Shown: in pieces, positions 7,402 through 16,601 of the stretch
Layout: the number at the start of each line of letters is the position of its first letter
How positions within the stretch are numbered: position 1 is the first letter of the stretch
Source: Pseudolactococcus piscium
GTDB taxonomy: Bacteria; Bacillota; Bacilli; Lactobacillales; Streptococcaceae
NCBI RefSeq assembly: GCF_002441695.1
Contig: NZ_JXJW01000020.1
Location: 1-57,764, forward strand
DNA: 57,764 nt
Direction: 5' to 3'
Program-made: the position numbers and the translations under genes
Notes under the pieces: model-generated
Told to the model about the DNA's origin: nothing
Databases searched by the model: none
What the model saw: only the letters and a program-made list of their open reading frames with translations

Positions 7402-8769
7402 TTATGATTTTAATGCTGCTGAGGGTTTGACTTTATTGGCCATGAATTCCCAAATGAGGCCAATGATAAAGCCAATTAAAGCTGGCACTAACCAGCCCAT
7501 TCCGATAGAGAATAATGGGATAAAGGCTTTAGCAAAATCAACCATAGAAATGATGATATTCTGCGCATGTTCAGGGAATGGTATGGCATTCAACCCGTCA
7601 AATAAGGCTGCAATAGCCGTAAATACAGTCGTAACGCGATAAACCCGACTTGCATGCTTAAATAATGGACTAAATAGAGATAACAAGATTAATGTGATCG
7701 CTAAAGGATAGATAAACATTAAGACTGGTACGGAAAGACTGATTAAGTTTGTTAGACCAACATTTGCAAATAAACAAGGTAGGACACTGACTATGATAGC
7801 AAAAAAACCATAAGAGCGTTTAGGAAATAATTCAACGAAGGTTTCTGAGAAAGCTGTTATCAGCCCTACTGCTGTTTTCAAACAAGCAATCACGATGATT
7901 AAGGCAAGAATGATCATACCAAACGTCCCTAGATAGTATTGGGCAATTTGCGCTAAGGCAATACCACCATTTTCACTAACTTTGAATTTGGCAACACTCA
8001 TGGCACCGAGATAAGATAGACAGGTATAGATGATCCCCATTAACAAGACGCTGATCACGCCTGACTTGATCGTATCAATGGCAATCGTTTTAGGGTTGGT
8101 TACACCACGTTGTTTAATTGTTGTTACAATAATAATGCCGAATGCTAATGCTGCAAGTGCATCTAAGGTATTATAGCCCTGTGTAAATCCTGTAACAAAT
8201 GGTGAAGCTTGAAAAGCTTGTCCAACTGCTGCATCTGTACTAGATCCCATTGGTCGAATAAAGGCAATAACTAATAAAAAGCCAAGTAGGATTAAGAATA
8301 TTGGATTTAAAAATTTTCCGATATAGTCTAGTATTTTTGAAGGTTTTCTGGCAAACCACCAGGCACTAAAGAAAAATAGCACGCAGAATACTGCCAAGGC
8401 GGGTTTCTGTACATCTGATGATAGCACTGATGAAAAACCAATTTCAAAAGAAGTTGTTGCCAGACGAGGCAAAGCAAACAATGGGCCGATGACTAAATAT
8501 AATAAGATAGTGAAGACATAGGCATAAACGCGATGAATTCGGGATGCCATCTCAAAGACACCCGATGTTCTAGATAGACCAACTGCAATGATTCCTAAGA
8601 AAGGTAAGCCAATACCAGTAATTAAGAAGCCAATATTGGCTTGAAAAATGGCCGAACCCGCTTCTTGCCCCATATGAAGTGGAAAAATCAAATTTCCAGC
8701 ACCAAAAAACAGCCCAAATAACATCGATGCAATCAGTAAATAATCACTAATCTTTAGCTTTTTTTCCAT
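7402..8769 (-). CDS. brnQ: Branched-chain amino acid transport protein (LIVCS family, BrnQ)
   Basis: 455 residues with about 12 hydrophobic segments. The N-terminus reads [20 protein letters not shown], then IFPLHMGQ, which is diagnostic of the LIVCS cation symporters that import leucine, isoleucine and valine. Length is normal. AGAGGA precedes the ATG. It is a single-gene unit with its own terminator, between xerS and the L10-L12 operon. No riboswitch or operator was seen upstream. Lactococci depend on branched-chain amino acid import for growth in milk or on peptides. Confidence 0.9.
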   Translation of the reverse strand: MEKKLKISDYLLIASMLFGLFFGAGNLIFPLHMGQEAGSAIFQANIGFLITGIGLPFLGIIAVGLSRTSGVFEMASRIHRVYAYVFTILLYLVIGPLFALPRLATTSFEIGFSSVLSSDVQKPALAVFCVLFFFSAWWFARKPSKILDYIGKFLNPIFLILLGFLLVIAFIRPMGSSTDAAVGQAFQASPFVTGFTQGYNTLDALAALAFGIIIVTTIKQRGVTNPKTIAIDTIKSGVISVLLMGIIYTCLSYLGAMSVAKFKVSENGGIALAQIAQYYLGTFGMIILALIIVIACLKTAVGLITAFSETFVELFPKRSYGFFAIIVSVLPCLFANVGLTNLISLSVPVLMFIYPLAITLILLSLFSPLFKHASRVYRVTTVFTAIAALFDGLNAIPFPEHAQNIIISMVDFAKAFIPLFSIGMGWLVPALIGFIIGLIWEFMANKVKPSAALKS

Positions 8770-8853
8770 AAATCCTCTTCTGTATTTAATTATGACGACC
8801 TTTATAGGATCAACAATAGCTTTTACTCAGAAAGCGTCATAATCTTTTCTATA

Positions 8854-8888
8854 AAAAAACAAGGCACGAAGTTTGCTCGTACCCTGTC
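8854..8888 (-). terminator. rplJ-rplL operon terminator
   Basis: On the - strand ACAGGGTACGA, loop GCAAACT, TCGTGCCTTGT with two G-U pairs, then a U7 run, 30 nt after the rplL stop. Confidence 0.85.
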
Positions 8889-8918
8889 TTTAAGATGCTT
8901 ATTAATATAATCGAAAGA

Positions 8919-9281
8919 TTATTTAAGACCAGCAGAACCACCAGCAGCGCCGATAGCTTCAACGATAGCTTCAGCATCAGCTTTTGAAAGACCTTCTTTG
9001 ATAACAACTGGAGCGCTGTCAACAAGATCTTTAGCTTCTTTAAGTCCAAGACCAGTAGCTTCGCGAACTGCTTTGATAGTTGCAACTTTTTTGTCGCCAG
9101 CTGCAGTCAACTCAACGTCAAATTCAGTTTGCTCTTCAGCTGCTGCTGCAGGGCCTGCTGCTGCTACTGGAGCTGCTGCAGATACGTCAAATTTTTCTTC
9201 GATTGCTTTTACAAGCTCAGAAAGTTCAAGAATAGTTGCTGTTTCAAGTTCAGCAACGATGTTTTCAATGTTCAATGCCAT
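8919..9281 (-). CDS. rplL: 50S ribosomal protein L7/L12
   Basis: 120 residues: an N-terminal dimerisation helix ([20 protein letters not shown]), an Ala-rich hinge (about 38-52) and a globular domain with [20 protein letters not shown] that recruits translation GTPases to the ribosomal stalk. Normal length. An AAGGAG site lies a few bases upstream. It is 86 nt downstream of rplJ, in the usual L10-L12 order. The intergenic region has a short hairpin (GCAAGTCGCTTAACACTTGC) and no terminator. Confidence 0.98.
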   Translation of the reverse strand: MALNIENIVAELETATILELSELVKAIEEKFDVSAAAPVAAAGPAAAAEEQTEFDVELTAAGDKKVATIKAVREATGLGLKEAKDLVDSAPVVIKEGLSKADAEAIVEAIGAAGGSAGLK

Positions 9282-9367
9282 TGTTGGAATCTCCTTAGAA
9301 TTTTTAATTTAGTGTGCAAGTGTTAAGCGACTTGCTCGCCTTTGGTATAGAAATAGCCAGGTAAACC

Positions 9368-9868
9368 TTAAGCTGCTTCTTCTGCTTTGTCGGCAACTGC
9401 TTTGACAGCGTATGCGACATTGCGAACTGGTGCTTGAAGTACTGAAAGGAGCATAGAAAGCAATCCTTCGCGGCTTGGAAGTGATGCGATAGCAGCAATT
9501 TCTTCTTTAGAAGATACTTTGCCTTCGATAACGCCAGCCTTAACTTCGAGTTTGTCAGCAGTTTTAGCAAAATCTGATAAGATTTTTGCTGGTGCAATTG
9601 CATCTTCATTTGAAAAGGCGATTGCAGATGGTCCTACGAATTGATCCGTAAGGTCTGCATAACCAGCTTTTTCAGCAGCACGACGCAAGATTGAGTTTTT
9701 GATGACTTTGAATTCAACACCTGCTTCACGTAATTGTTTACGTAATTCAGTGTCTTGTCCAACTGTAAGTCCACGAGAATCTGCAACGACGATACCAGAA
9801 GCATCTGCAAATTTTTGGGCAACAACGTCAACTAACTCAGCTTTTTTAGCGATTGTAGCTTCACTCAT
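9368..9868 (-). CDS. rplJ: 50S ribosomal protein L10
   Basis: 166 residues from ATG 9868 ([20 protein letters not shown]); the longer frame upstream is leader RNA. AGGAGG lies 10 nt before this ATG. The conserved segments [24 protein letters not shown] and [10 protein letters not shown] are present. L10 anchors the L7/L12 stalk on 23S rRNA and represses its own operon by binding the leader mRNA. Confidence 0.97.
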   Translation of the reverse strand: MSEATIAKKAELVDVVAQKFADASGIVVADSRGLTVGQDTELRKQLREAGVEFKVIKNSILRRAAEKAGYADLTDQFVGPSAIAFSNEDAIAPAKILSDFAKTADKLEVKAGVIEGKVSSKEEIAAIASLPSREGLLSMLLSVLQAPVRNVAYAVKAVADKAEEAA

Positions 9869-9894
9869 TGTTTGTTTTTCCTCCTCTATTATTT

Positions 9895-10030
9895 GATGGC
9901 GTAAAAAAACTCCACGCCAACCATAGACATAGAGAGTACAAAAATTCATTATTAACTAATAAATAAATGTCCTCGGTTGGAATTATGACTTGCGTCACCA
10001 ACTGTCTTCGGTCACGTTGTTTTACAACAA
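9895..10030 (-). promoter_or_regulatory. L10 leader (ribosomal protein autoregulation)
   Basis: The - strand leader contains CCGAAGACAGTTGGTG ... CCAACCGAGGA, the kink-turn region of Firmicutes L10 leaders, with pairing arms GTTGG/CCAAC. A hairpin GGCGTGG..TTTTTTTACGCC follows just before the rplJ ribosome site. L10 or the L10-L12 complex is expected to bind here and lower expression. Confidence 0.85.
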
Positions 10031-10037
10031 CTATTTA

Positions 10038-10066
10038 ATTATAGCAGAGTTTTTTTAGTATAGCAA
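10038..10066 (-). promoter_or_regulatory. rplJL promoter
   Basis: On the - strand TTGCTA (10066-10061), a 17-nt spacer and a perfect TATAAT (10043-10038), about 170 nt upstream of rplJ and just downstream of the ribU stop. Confidence 0.85.
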
Positions 10067-10082
10067 GAGGTTTAAGTCATTT

Positions 10083-10664
10083 TTATTTTTTTTTGGTTAA
10101 TCTGTCTAAAATCGATTTGAGTGCCACAAAGATAATGGCAAAGCTGATCGCAAATATCACACCTTGAATCAAGTTAAAGGGCAAGACAATCGCGAGCAGA
10201 TAATGCCAAGTGCCAAATATTTGATTAATATCAAAATGGGCAAATTTAGCATATAAGGGAACAGCGTAGACAAAATTTACTAACATCATCGCGACTGTCA
10301 TCGTAACTGTTGCAAGAATACTGCCAGCAACATAGGTCTTAGTAGATGCGTTTCTTTTGAAAAAAAGTGCAAAAACCATAACAAACGAACCGACAGCCAC
10401 TATATTAAGTGGCAAGCCAACCCATGTATTAACGCCCTCGTTATTCAGTAATAACTTTAAAAGAGAACGGATGACAAGAATCGTCAATGCAGCAGGTAAA
10501 TCAAATAGATATAAACCTACTAGAATGGGTAAAATTGAGAATTCAATCTTTAAAAAATCAGCCCCCGGTAATAATGGAAATTGTGGGAAGATCATCAAGA
10601 TGAATGAAATAGCCGCGAGCATAGCAATCAATACTAGCTTACGTGTGCGAAGTGAGTTTGTCAT
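10083..10664 (-). CDS. ribU: Riboflavin ECF transporter S-component RibU
   Basis: 193 residues with six hydrophobic segments. The N-terminus RKLVLIAMLAAISFILMIFP and the following FPLLPGADFLKIEFS (part of the flavin-binding region) match RibU S-components. These bind riboflavin and work with a shared energising module (EcfT and two ATPases) encoded elsewhere. The assignment is strengthened by the FMN riboswitch upstream. Start ATG 10664 has AGGAGGTG 8 nt before it. Single-gene unit. Confidence 0.92.
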   Translation of the reverse strand: MTNSLRTRKLVLIAMLAAISFILMIFPQFPLLPGADFLKIEFSILPILVGLYLFDLPAALTILVIRSLLKLLLNNEGVNTWVGLPLNIVAVGSFVMVFALFFKRNASTKTYVAGSILATVTMTVAMMLVNFVYAVPLYAKFAHFDINQIFGTWHYLLAIVLPFNLIQGVIFAISFAIIFVALKSILDRLTKKK

Positions 10665-10816
10665 TTGGGCACCTCCTAAATTTTATTTAGAAGACTTGAA
10701 AATGTATAGGTATTGCTAAAAAAGAATTTGGCTATCTGATTTACTTAGTTTAACCTGTTGAAATAGCCTATCTATACCCGTAAAGACAGGTTTGTTAGGC
10801 TAAACAAGTCACGACT

Positions 10817-10848
10817 AAAAAATGAACCCAAGCTTAAAACTCGTGGTT
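10817..10848 (-). terminator. Riboswitch-controlled intrinsic terminator of ribU
   Basis: On the - strand AACC-A-CGAG, a TTTTAAG loop, CTTG-GGTT, then CATTTTTT. It lies between the FMN aptamer and ribU, about 150 nt before the start codon, where an FMN-induced terminator is expected. Confidence 0.65.
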
Positions 10849-10881
10849 TTACCCTACCTATATGATGGTGCCTGATTTTCT

Positions 10882-11006
10882 TGTCTCCTCTTTATCCTGA
10901 CTTTAACAGTTGGTATCGGAATTTCACCGATTCGGGCTCGAGATCTAACCTCAAGCTTCATGGACTTTACCACCAGTGGGGACACGATCCCCGCCCTGAA
11001 GACTTC
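10882..11006 (-). promoter_or_regulatory. FMN riboswitch (RFN element)
   Basis: On the - strand the conserved blocks appear in order: TCTTCAGGGCGGGG, CCCCACTGGTGGTAAAGTCC, CGAGCCCG, ATCGGTGAAATTCCGATACC, AACTGTTAAAGTC and AAAGAGGAGA. These are the helices and joining regions of the FMN aptamer. FMN binding should favour the terminator at 10817-10848 and shut off riboflavin uptake. Confidence 0.95.
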
Positions 11007-11009
11007 TTA

Positions 11010-11038
11010 ACTATATCAAAAGACTTGCATTTTTGCAA
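11010..11038 (-). promoter_or_regulatory. ribU/riboswitch promoter, overlapping a hairpin
   Basis: On the - strand TTGCAA (11038-11033), a 17-nt spacer and TATAGT (11015-11010), with the predicted start at the 5' edge of the FMN aptamer. The spacer and -35 lie inside an inverted repeat, see the next entry. Confidence 0.7.
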
Positions 11039-11047
11039 GTCTTTTGA
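11016..11047 (-). terminator. Hairpin at the end of the murI-rluB operon
   Basis: Perfect palindrome TCAAAAGACTTGCA / TGCAAGTCTTTTGA, 60 nt after the rluB stop. On the - strand no U-run follows, so termination would be imperfect; it may act as a processing or pausing hairpin. It contains the -35 of the ribU promoter. Confidence 0.5.
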
Positions 11048-11107
11048 CGGCTTAAATTCAAGAAGTTAATTTGGTGCTGTTTACATCATATAAAGTATGT
11101 AAACTTA

Positions 11108-11824
11108 TTACGATTTCGCACTATTGACAAGCTGGCTGACTTCTTTTTTAGATAGTCTACGGAATTCACCAGGTTGTAGGCCAGTCAAATCTAAGGTACC
11201 ATACTGAACACGAGAAAGTTTTAGCACAGGTAAGCCAACAGCTTCAAACATTTTCTTAACCTGATGATTCCGGCCTTCATGGATCGTCAGTTGTACAACT
11301 GATTTTTTAGTTGAGACATCTTGCTTAATAATATGGTAGATCGCAGGTTTTGTTTTTCTACCATCTATTTTGACACCTTGCGTTAATGGACGAAGATTTT
11401 CTTTGTTGGCTTGTCCTTCAACTTTGGCTATATAGACTTTTTCGATTTGGTGACTTGGGTGTGTCATCAAATTTGAAAAGTCACCATCATTTGTTAGGAG
11501 TAATAGGCCACTTGTATCCCAATCTAGTCGACCGACTGGATAAATTCTCTCAGGAATATGACGGAAAAAATCTAAAACAGTTTTACGATCTTTTTCATCA
11601 GAAACTGACGAAATAACCCCACGTGGTTTATTAAGGATATAATAAACAGGTTCTTCTTTATAGATCTGTGTTTGTTTAACTTCAACTGCGTCACCTGACT
11701 TAACTTGGTAAGCCAAGTCAGTCATGATCTTACCATTAACTGTTACATCACCAGCTTTGATTAAGTCTTCTGCTTTTCGACGACTTGCAACGCCCGCTTG
11801 GGCTAAATATTTATTAATTCTCAT
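11108..11824 (-). CDS. rluB: 23S rRNA pseudouridine synthase RluB (RsuA family)
   Basis: 238 residues: an N-terminal S4 RNA-binding domain (about 1-60, MRINKYLAQAGVASRRKAED) and a catalytic domain with GRLDWDTSGLLLLTNDGD, whose Asp is the nucleophile of this family. Near the C-terminus HEGRNHQVKKMFEAVG is also typical. It modifies a uridine in the 23S peptidyl-transferase region. It overlaps scpB by 11 nt and is last in the operon, as in streptococci. Confidence 0.93.
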   Translation of the reverse strand: MRINKYLAQAGVASRRKAEDLIKAGDVTVNGKIMTDLAYQVKSGDAVEVKQTQIYKEEPVYYILNKPRGVISSVSDEKDRKTVLDFFRHIPERIYPVGRLDWDTSGLLLLTNDGDFSNLMTHPSHQIEKVYIAKVEGQANKENLRPLTQGVKIDGRKTKPAIYHIIKQDVSTKKSVVQLTIHEGRNHQVKKMFEAVGLPVLKLSRVQYGTLDLTGLQPGEFRRLSKKEVSQLVNSAKS

Positions 11825-12386
11825 CTGTCTTTAATTCCTTTTCGTTAAAGATATCAACATCGTCAATATCTATGAGTGATGCTTCGTTTACTTCCGGTAG
11901 TGCTTCAAGACTGTTTATACCGATATAATCTAAGAAATGGTGAGTTGTTGCATAAAGATTAGGATTCCCTATGACTTCCTTTTTACCAACCACTTCGATT
12001 AGATCAAAAGCTTGAAGTGTTGCCATGGTGCCTGAGGAATTAACACCTCGAATTTTATCGACTTCCAATCGTGTTAAAGGCTGTTTATAAGCAATAATTG
12101 CGAGAACCTCTAAAGCTGCTTTTGACAAAGACTGGTTCATGGGTGTTTTGGCGTAGTGCTGTAATAACGGCTTAAATACAGCCTTAGTTGCCAGTCGATA
12201 CTTTCCAGCGGTTTCGATAATCGTCAGAGCAGACGTGTTATCCAGCGTGTACTTTTTAGTCAGTTTCTCAATCTGTTGGGTTACTGCACTAGGGGTAATG
12301 TTTAAGAGGCCTGATAGATCTCTTAATGTCACGCCTTCTTCACCTGTAACAAATAGTAATACTTCAAGTTCAGCAGTTTTATTCAC
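11814..12386 (-). CDS. scpB: Segregation and condensation protein ScpB
   Basis: 190 residues with two winged-helix domains (TAELEVLLFVTGEEGVTLRD at the start, AALEVLAIIAYKQPLTRLEV in the middle), which is the ScpB kleisin-partner fold. It works with ScpA and SMC in chromosome condensation and segregation. It overlaps scpA by 8 nt and rluB by 11 nt. The C-terminus is acidic (DIDDVDIFNEKELKTDEN). Normal length. Confidence 0.95.
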   Translation of the reverse strand: MNKTAELEVLLFVTGEEGVTLRDLSGLLNITPSAVTQQIEKLTKKYTLDNTSALTIIETAGKYRLATKAVFKPLLQHYAKTPMNQSLSKAALEVLAIIAYKQPLTRLEVDKIRGVNSSGTMATLQAFDLIEVVGKKEVIGNPNLYATTHHFLDYIGINSLEALPEVNEASLIDIDDVDIFNEKELKTDEN

Positions 12387-13125
12387 TTATCATCTCCACT
12401 TCTGTTCTTGACAACATAATATCACCAAATGAATCGGTCTGCTCAAAAGTCAGTGTCTGATTTTTGATTAACTCCAACATGGCCAAAAATACAGTGACCA
12501 CTTCATCTAAAGAATGTGTAAGGTTAAAAAAATCTGAAAAGACATGGTGCCTACCTATTTCAAAAATTGCTAGAATGTCCTTAATCTTGTCCTCAACTGA
12601 AAACTCATCCGAGTTTATCGTATTATGGTGATCTTGAAATTCAGCCTTTTTGCGTTGCATAAGTGCTGAAAAAGCAAAATATAAATCTAAGGCATTCTTA
12701 TCAGCCAGTAAGGCAACATCATCAGCTAAAATCTCTGTTTTAGCTTTTGAATAAAATAGACTGCGATCACTATGTTTTGCCTCAAGACTTAGGCTCAAGG
12801 CTTTATACTTACGATATTCATCAATTTGGCTTAAGATTTCTTGTTCTAGATCAAGCGTTTCTTCTTCAAATGCTTCTGAAACAGTTGGCAGTAAGCGTCT
12901 TGACTTGATTAAGACTAATTGACTAGCAATCACTAAATATTCTGAAGCAAGGTCTAATGCTCTGTCCTTCATCATATCTAGATAGCTGAGGTATTGTGTA
13001 ATCACCTCAACTAAGGGGACTTCATAAATATCCACCTTGTATTGATTCACTAGATGTAGTAGCAAATCTAGTGGGCCTTCAAAGTCTTGAATCTTTATGT
13101 TGATTTCTTTTTTTACATAACTCAT
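12379..13125 (-). CDS. scpA: Segregation and condensation protein ScpA (kleisin)
   Basis: 248 residues. The N-terminus contains IKIQDFEGPLDLLLHLVNQY, the ScpA signature that binds the SMC neck, and the C-terminus is a winged helix that binds the SMC head. It forms the SMC-ScpA-ScpB condensin. The start follows the xerD-like stop by 15 nt, and the end overlaps scpB. Confidence 0.96.
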   Translation of the reverse strand: MSYVKKEINIKIQDFEGPLDLLLHLVNQYKVDIYEVPLVEVITQYLSYLDMMKDRALDLASEYLVIASQLVLIKSRRLLPTVSEAFEEETLDLEQEILSQIDEYRKYKALSLSLEAKHSDRSLFYSKAKTEILADDVALLADKNALDLYFAFSALMQRKKAEFQDHHNTINSDEFSVEDKIKDILAIFEIGRHHVFSDFFNLTHSLDEVVTVFLAMLELIKNQTLTFEQTDSFGDIMLSRTEVEMISE

Positions 13126-13140
13126 TTTATGTAAACTCTC

Positions 13141-13872
13141 TTATCTGTAATATTTATCAAGGGTTTGAATTGACTTTAATCCTAAACTCTCAGCCAACTT
13201 GTAAATGGACATTTTTTCTGCAACGCGCTGTAAGATATACTGCTCTCTCAATGAAGCAGATGATAGAGAGGTTGTCTTTTTTAATTCATAATGCAAAAAT
13301 TGGCGAGATTTTGTAAATAATTCATCCCCATTTTTTATAGGTCGTGCCAATCTTGAGAACCGCTCTCTAATAGGCAATATCCGCTTGATACCGTTACCAG
13401 CTACTGTTAAAATTTTAAAGTCCCAGTTGAAATCTACCCATTTAAGCGTTTGAATTTCAGATGGTTTCAGACCAAATTCTAATATGAGTAAGACTAGTAA
13501 ATCACCTGGTTTTTGAATCTGTTGATAATATGGCGTGACATCAATCAGTCTGCCTCTATGTTCAGTCTGGCTTGTTTGCCTATGTGCTAGAGGTGAAATT
13601 GATTCTAGCTCATAATATTGCGTGATATCACCACTTTGATAAAGGTACTTCAAAAATAAATTGATCGTCGATACTTTACGATGCTGTGACGCAGGAGCTA
13701 GTGCTCTGAGTTCTAGCTGAAACAGGTTTAAAATAGTTTGTGTTAGCGGTTTGCCATCAACAAACTTGATAAAAGCACGTAAATCATAAAAGTATGCAAG
13801 CTTAGTGTTTTCAGATAATTGTTGTCGCGTGTTGATGAAGGCTTTAATCTTTTTTTCGTTCAATAATATCAT
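13141..13872 (-). CDS. XerD-like tyrosine recombinase homologue, catalytically degenerate
   Basis: About 243 residues from ATG 13872 (MILLNEKKIKAFI); a longer frame to 13902 overlaps the CBS gene more deeply. It has the two-domain layout of integrases, but the first catalytic Arg is replaced (GLKPSEIQTL, Lys for Arg). The H-x-x-R box reads SSASLRE (His to Ser), and the second His region reads LGLKSIQT. Only an Arg and the final Tyr (LDKYYR) remain. Streptococci carry such an XerD-like gene at this place beside scpA although XerS does dif recombination, so a recombinase activity is doubtful. It overlaps the CBS gene by 29 nt. Confidence 0.8.
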   Translation of the reverse strand: MILLNEKKIKAFINTRQQLSENTKLAYFYDLRAFIKFVDGKPLTQTILNLFQLELRALAPASQHRKVSTINLFLKYLYQSGDITQYYELESISPLAHRQTSQTEHRGRLIDVTPYYQQIQKPGDLLVLLILEFGLKPSEIQTLKWVDFNWDFKILTVAGNGIKRILPIRERFSRLARPIKNGDELFTKSRQFLHYELKKTTSLSSASLREQYILQRVAEKMSIYKLAESLGLKSIQTLDKYYR

Positions 13873-14311
13873 AATCCTTAGTAAAAGTATGCGCAAAAGC
13901 ATTAAAGGCCTTTAATATCTCCTGGCGAGGGATAATACCATAAAATGCTTGACCATTTAAAACGGGTAGAAAAGGTTCTCTGACTAATAAATGTAAGATA
14001 TCTTCTAGTTCATAATGTTTTTGTACGGTACAGACATCCTTATCAACAATTTCTGAAATAGGCGTTCTATCAGATTTTTCGTAGAAAAAATCATGCTGTA
14101 TTTCAAAATTAATAATATCTGTCCAGCCTAAGATACCGACAAATTCATGGTCTTGGTTAATCACTGGTACTTTAGAATACTTGTATTGACTTAACAAAAT
14201 TTTAGCATGTGAAATATTATGTTCACTTAATAAAACAGCTACTTCACTTGCTGGCTTTAAAAAAGTATCACTTTGTTGCATCAGGAAAGATTCAATATGC
14301 TTATCAATCAT
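13844..14311 (-). CDS. Tandem CBS-domain protein (DarB/CbpB-like)
   Basis: 155 residues made of two CBS motifs (about 10-65, HAKILLSQYKYSKVPVINQD; about 80-135, DVCTVQKHYELEDILHLLVR). Stand-alone CBS pairs of this size include YkuL/DarB and CbpB, which bind c-di-AMP and control (p)ppGpp synthetase or pyruvate carboxylase in other Firmicutes. Ligand binding here is inferred. It overlaps the phosphoesterase gene by 4 nt (ATGA) and sits in the conserved murI-scp operon. Confidence 0.8.
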   Translation of the reverse strand: MIDKHIESFLMQQSDTFLKPASEVAVLLSEHNISHAKILLSQYKYSKVPVINQDHEFVGILGWTDIINFEIQHDFFYEKSDRTPISEIVDKDVCTVQKHYELEDILHLLVREPFLPVLNGQAFYGIIPRQEILKAFNAFAHTFTKDYDIIERKKD

Positions 14312-14826
14312 TGACTAGACCTCGCTAGTCTAAATTGTAAATTAGCAATCGGCTGATGTGCTAGATCCATATAGCTAATCACATAGGCATCCGCTGTGAT
14401 GTCAATCTTGGCGTACATCTTAGTCTTATATTGGCCTCGTGGTTGGGCAACACTACCGGGATTTAAGCACAAGATATCTTGCTCAATCGTAGCGATTGGT
14501 GTATGCAGATGACCAAACAATGCAAGTTTACAGCCCGCTTTTTTCGCAGCATCAGTCAACTGTGATAGGCCAAAATTAACACCATATAAATGACCATGCG
14601 TGACAAATACTTGTGCTTGATCCGCAGATAAGACAAGGCTTTCAGGAAATAGCGTATCAAAGTCACAATTTCCCCTAACAACGCGAATGCCTTCCCAAAT
14701 AGGATCCGTCGCATCAAGCTCTGAATCGCCACAGTGGATGATTGCACTTGCCTCATCTTGATAGGTAGCTTTTATATCTTGAATTACTTTAGATTCACCA
14801 TGTGAATCACTCATAACAATTATCAT
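14308..14826 (-). CDS. YfcE-type metallophosphoesterase
   Basis: 172 residues with the five metal-binding blocks of the family in order: SDSHGE (6-11), HCGDSEL, VRGNCD, VTHGHLYG and FGHLHTP. They form a di-metal phosphodiesterase site; the YfcE/MJ0936 subfamily hydrolyses small phosphodiesters in vitro and its physiological substrate is not fixed. It follows rdgB by 7 nt and overlaps the CBS gene. Confidence 0.88.
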   Translation of the reverse strand: MIIVMSDSHGESKVIQDIKATYQDEASAIIHCGDSELDATDPIWEGIRVVRGNCDFDTLFPESLVLSADQAQVFVTHGHLYGVNFGLSQLTDAAKKAGCKLALFGHLHTPIATIEQDILCLNPGSVAQPRGQYKTKMYAKIDITADAYVISYMDLAHQPIANLQFRLARSSQ

Positions 14827-14833
14827 AAATCCC

Positions 14834-15760
14834 TCACGATTTCTGCCAATCTGGCCATTTTGTAAGTAATTTCTCTAGCGCAAGCGCACGATGGGATACC
14901 TTGTTTTTCTGCGCTAATGTCAGTTGTGCTGCAGTTCTGCCAGTTGCCTCATCAACGAATAAGGGATCATAGCCAAACCCGTCATCCCCTTTTGGAATGG
15001 TTGCTATGGCACCTAACCACTCTCCTTCAACAACAAGAGATGGCTTGTCCGGTGCTGCAACAACCAAGGTCGTATGGAATTTTGCAGTCCGTTTTTCTGG
15101 TGTTACAGCTGTACTTGCTAGCTCATGTAGGAGTTTTGCATTATTGGCTGCATCTGTCGCATGAGGGCCAGCAAACCTTGCAGACCAAACACCTGGAAGG
15201 CCACCTAGTACATCCACCATCAACCCACTATCATCTGCAAGCACCACCTCACCTGTTAGTTCAGAAATCGTTTCGGCTTTTAAACGGGCATTTTCTTCAA
15301 ATGTCATCCCTGTTTCAGCAACTTCTGGTAAATCAGGAAAATCATTCAGGTTTTTTACAGTATAGCCTAATTTGCTAAAAAAGGCCTTAAACTCTCGTGT
15401 TTTACCTTCATTACGCGTTGCAATTAAGAGTGATTTATCTTGTGTTGTTGCTAAAGTGACCGTTTCAGAATGTATTTGATTGCCAGCTAAGCTAACTGTT
15501 AAGGTATCGCTTAACTGATATTGATACTCTTCAGCTGTTACGTCTCTTAAGACTTGGAAAAACAAGTCAATAATATCAGAAGGCCTTTCATCAACGGCGA
15601 TTATTTTCAGACCTTGCAGTTTGGGGAAGTACTTAAAAAAGAGACTGTATAGTGGTATCTCAAGTTCATCTCCAAAGATACTTTCGATGGTTAACGTTCG
15701 CTCATCGGCAAGTACATAGGCAAATATCTGTTTGCTTTCGTGCTTATATAGTGTTCTCAT
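14834..15760 (-). CDS. rdgB: XTP/dITP diphosphatase (RdgB/HAM1) with N-terminal extension
   Basis: 308 residues, about 110 longer than the common enzyme. The HAM1 domain starts near 110 ([19 protein letters not shown]) and includes [34 protein letters not shown] and SHRALAL. These are the substrate and Mg2+-binding blocks that remove ITP, XTP and dITP from the nucleotide pool. The extra N-terminal domain ([20 protein letters not shown]...) is the form known from streptococci. It overlaps murI by 4 nt (ATGA). Confidence 0.93.
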   Translation of the reverse strand: MRTLYKHESKQIFAYVLADERTLTIESIFGDELEIPLYSLFFKYFPKLQGLKIIAVDERPSDIIDLFFQVLRDVTAEEYQYQLSDTLTVSLAGNQIHSETVTLATTQDKSLLIATRNEGKTREFKAFFSKLGYTVKNLNDFPDLPEVAETGMTFEENARLKAETISELTGEVVLADDSGLMVDVLGGLPGVWSARFAGPHATDAANNAKLLHELASTAVTPEKRTAKFHTTLVVAAPDKPSLVVEGEWLGAIATIPKGDDGFGYDPLFVDEATGRTAAQLTLAQKNKVSHRALALEKLLTKWPDWQKS

Positions 15761-16551
15761 AATCTAAGTGTCCTCGATTTTACTGGTATAGCAAGCCAAT
15801 TTTCGGCTATGTCGTCAAATGATTGTGCACTCGCTGTTGTATAAAAATGATGTACTTTTTTAAGTGATGTCCGCTCACGGTTTATCTCAAAATAGTTAAG
15901 CAATACTGAGATATCTCTGACACATTCAGCGCCACTATCAATCAGTTTGACTGAATTTCCCATGACATTTTGAATGATTGGTCTTAGTAAAGGATAATGT
16001 GTACACCCTAGTACTAATGTATCTACACGGTTAACCAATGGCTTTAATGTTTCATAGACGATTTTTTTAGCGACACTAGATGTGGTCTCATTTGATTCCA
16101 CTATAGGTGCAAATTTAGGGCAAGCTAATGAATGGATGACCAATTCTGGAGATAATAGATGAATCTTTTTCTGGTAGATATCAGATGCAATCGTCATTTC
16201 AGTACCGATAATACCAATTCTACCAGTAGTCGTGGCTTTTATGGCAGCACTAGCTCCTGGTAAAATGACCCCTAAAACTGGGATATCAAGTTGCTGTTTC
16301 ACTTCTTCCCAAGCAACAGCAGTCGCTGTATTACAAGCAAAGACAATCATCTTAACATCTTTTGATAAGAGGAAGTTAACTAATTCCCAAGTAAACTGCC
16401 GTATTTGACTAGCAGGCCTTGGCCCGTATGGTGCACGTCTTGAATCACCTACATAGATGACTTCTTCATCTGGTAATTGGCGTATTAATTCTTTTACGAC
16501 TGTCAGTCCGCCGACACCTGAGTCTAAAAACCCTATCGGGCGATTATCCAT
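15757..16551 (-). CDS. murI: Glutamate racemase
   Basis: 264 residues. Two catalytic Cys are in VFACNTATA (about 73) and [11 protein letters not shown] (about 184); the N-terminus is [19 protein letters not shown] with the conserved Asp, and [12 protein letters not shown] is also present. It makes D-glutamate for peptidoglycan. It is the first gene of the murI-rdgB-yfcE-CBS-xerD-scpA-scpB-rluB operon. A terminator-like hairpin lies immediately upstream of its ribosome site. Confidence 0.96.
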   Translation of the reverse strand: MDNRPIGFLDSGVGGLTVVKELIRQLPDEEVIYVGDSRRAPYGPRPASQIRQFTWELVNFLLSKDVKMIVFACNTATAVAWEEVKQQLDIPVLGVILPGASAAIKATTTGRIGIIGTEMTIASDIYQKKIHLLSPELVIHSLACPKFAPIVESNETTSSVAKKIVYETLKPLVNRVDTLVLGCTHYPLLRPIIQNVMGNSVKLIDSGAECVRDISVLLNYFEINRERTSLKKVHHFYTTASAQSFDDIAENWLAIPVKSRTLRL

Positions 16552-16565
16552 CTAGATTACCTCAC

Positions 16566-16597
16566 AAAAACAAAAGCTGAGACACGCTCAGCTTTTT
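16566..16597 (-). terminator. Terminator/attenuator hairpin directly upstream of murI
   Basis: Perfect 10-bp inverted repeat AAAAGCTGAG / CTCAGCTTTT with loop ACACG, followed on the - strand by TTTTGTTTTTG. It ends about 15 nt before the murI start, so it may terminate the yneF transcript or attenuate read-through into murI. Confidence 0.7.
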
Positions 16598-16601
16598 TAG
16601 A

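Noticed and set aside
9899-9949. N-terminal extension of L10 from ATG 9949
   Set aside because: This segment forms the hairpin of the L10 leader; AGGAGG and the family start place the true ATG at 9868.
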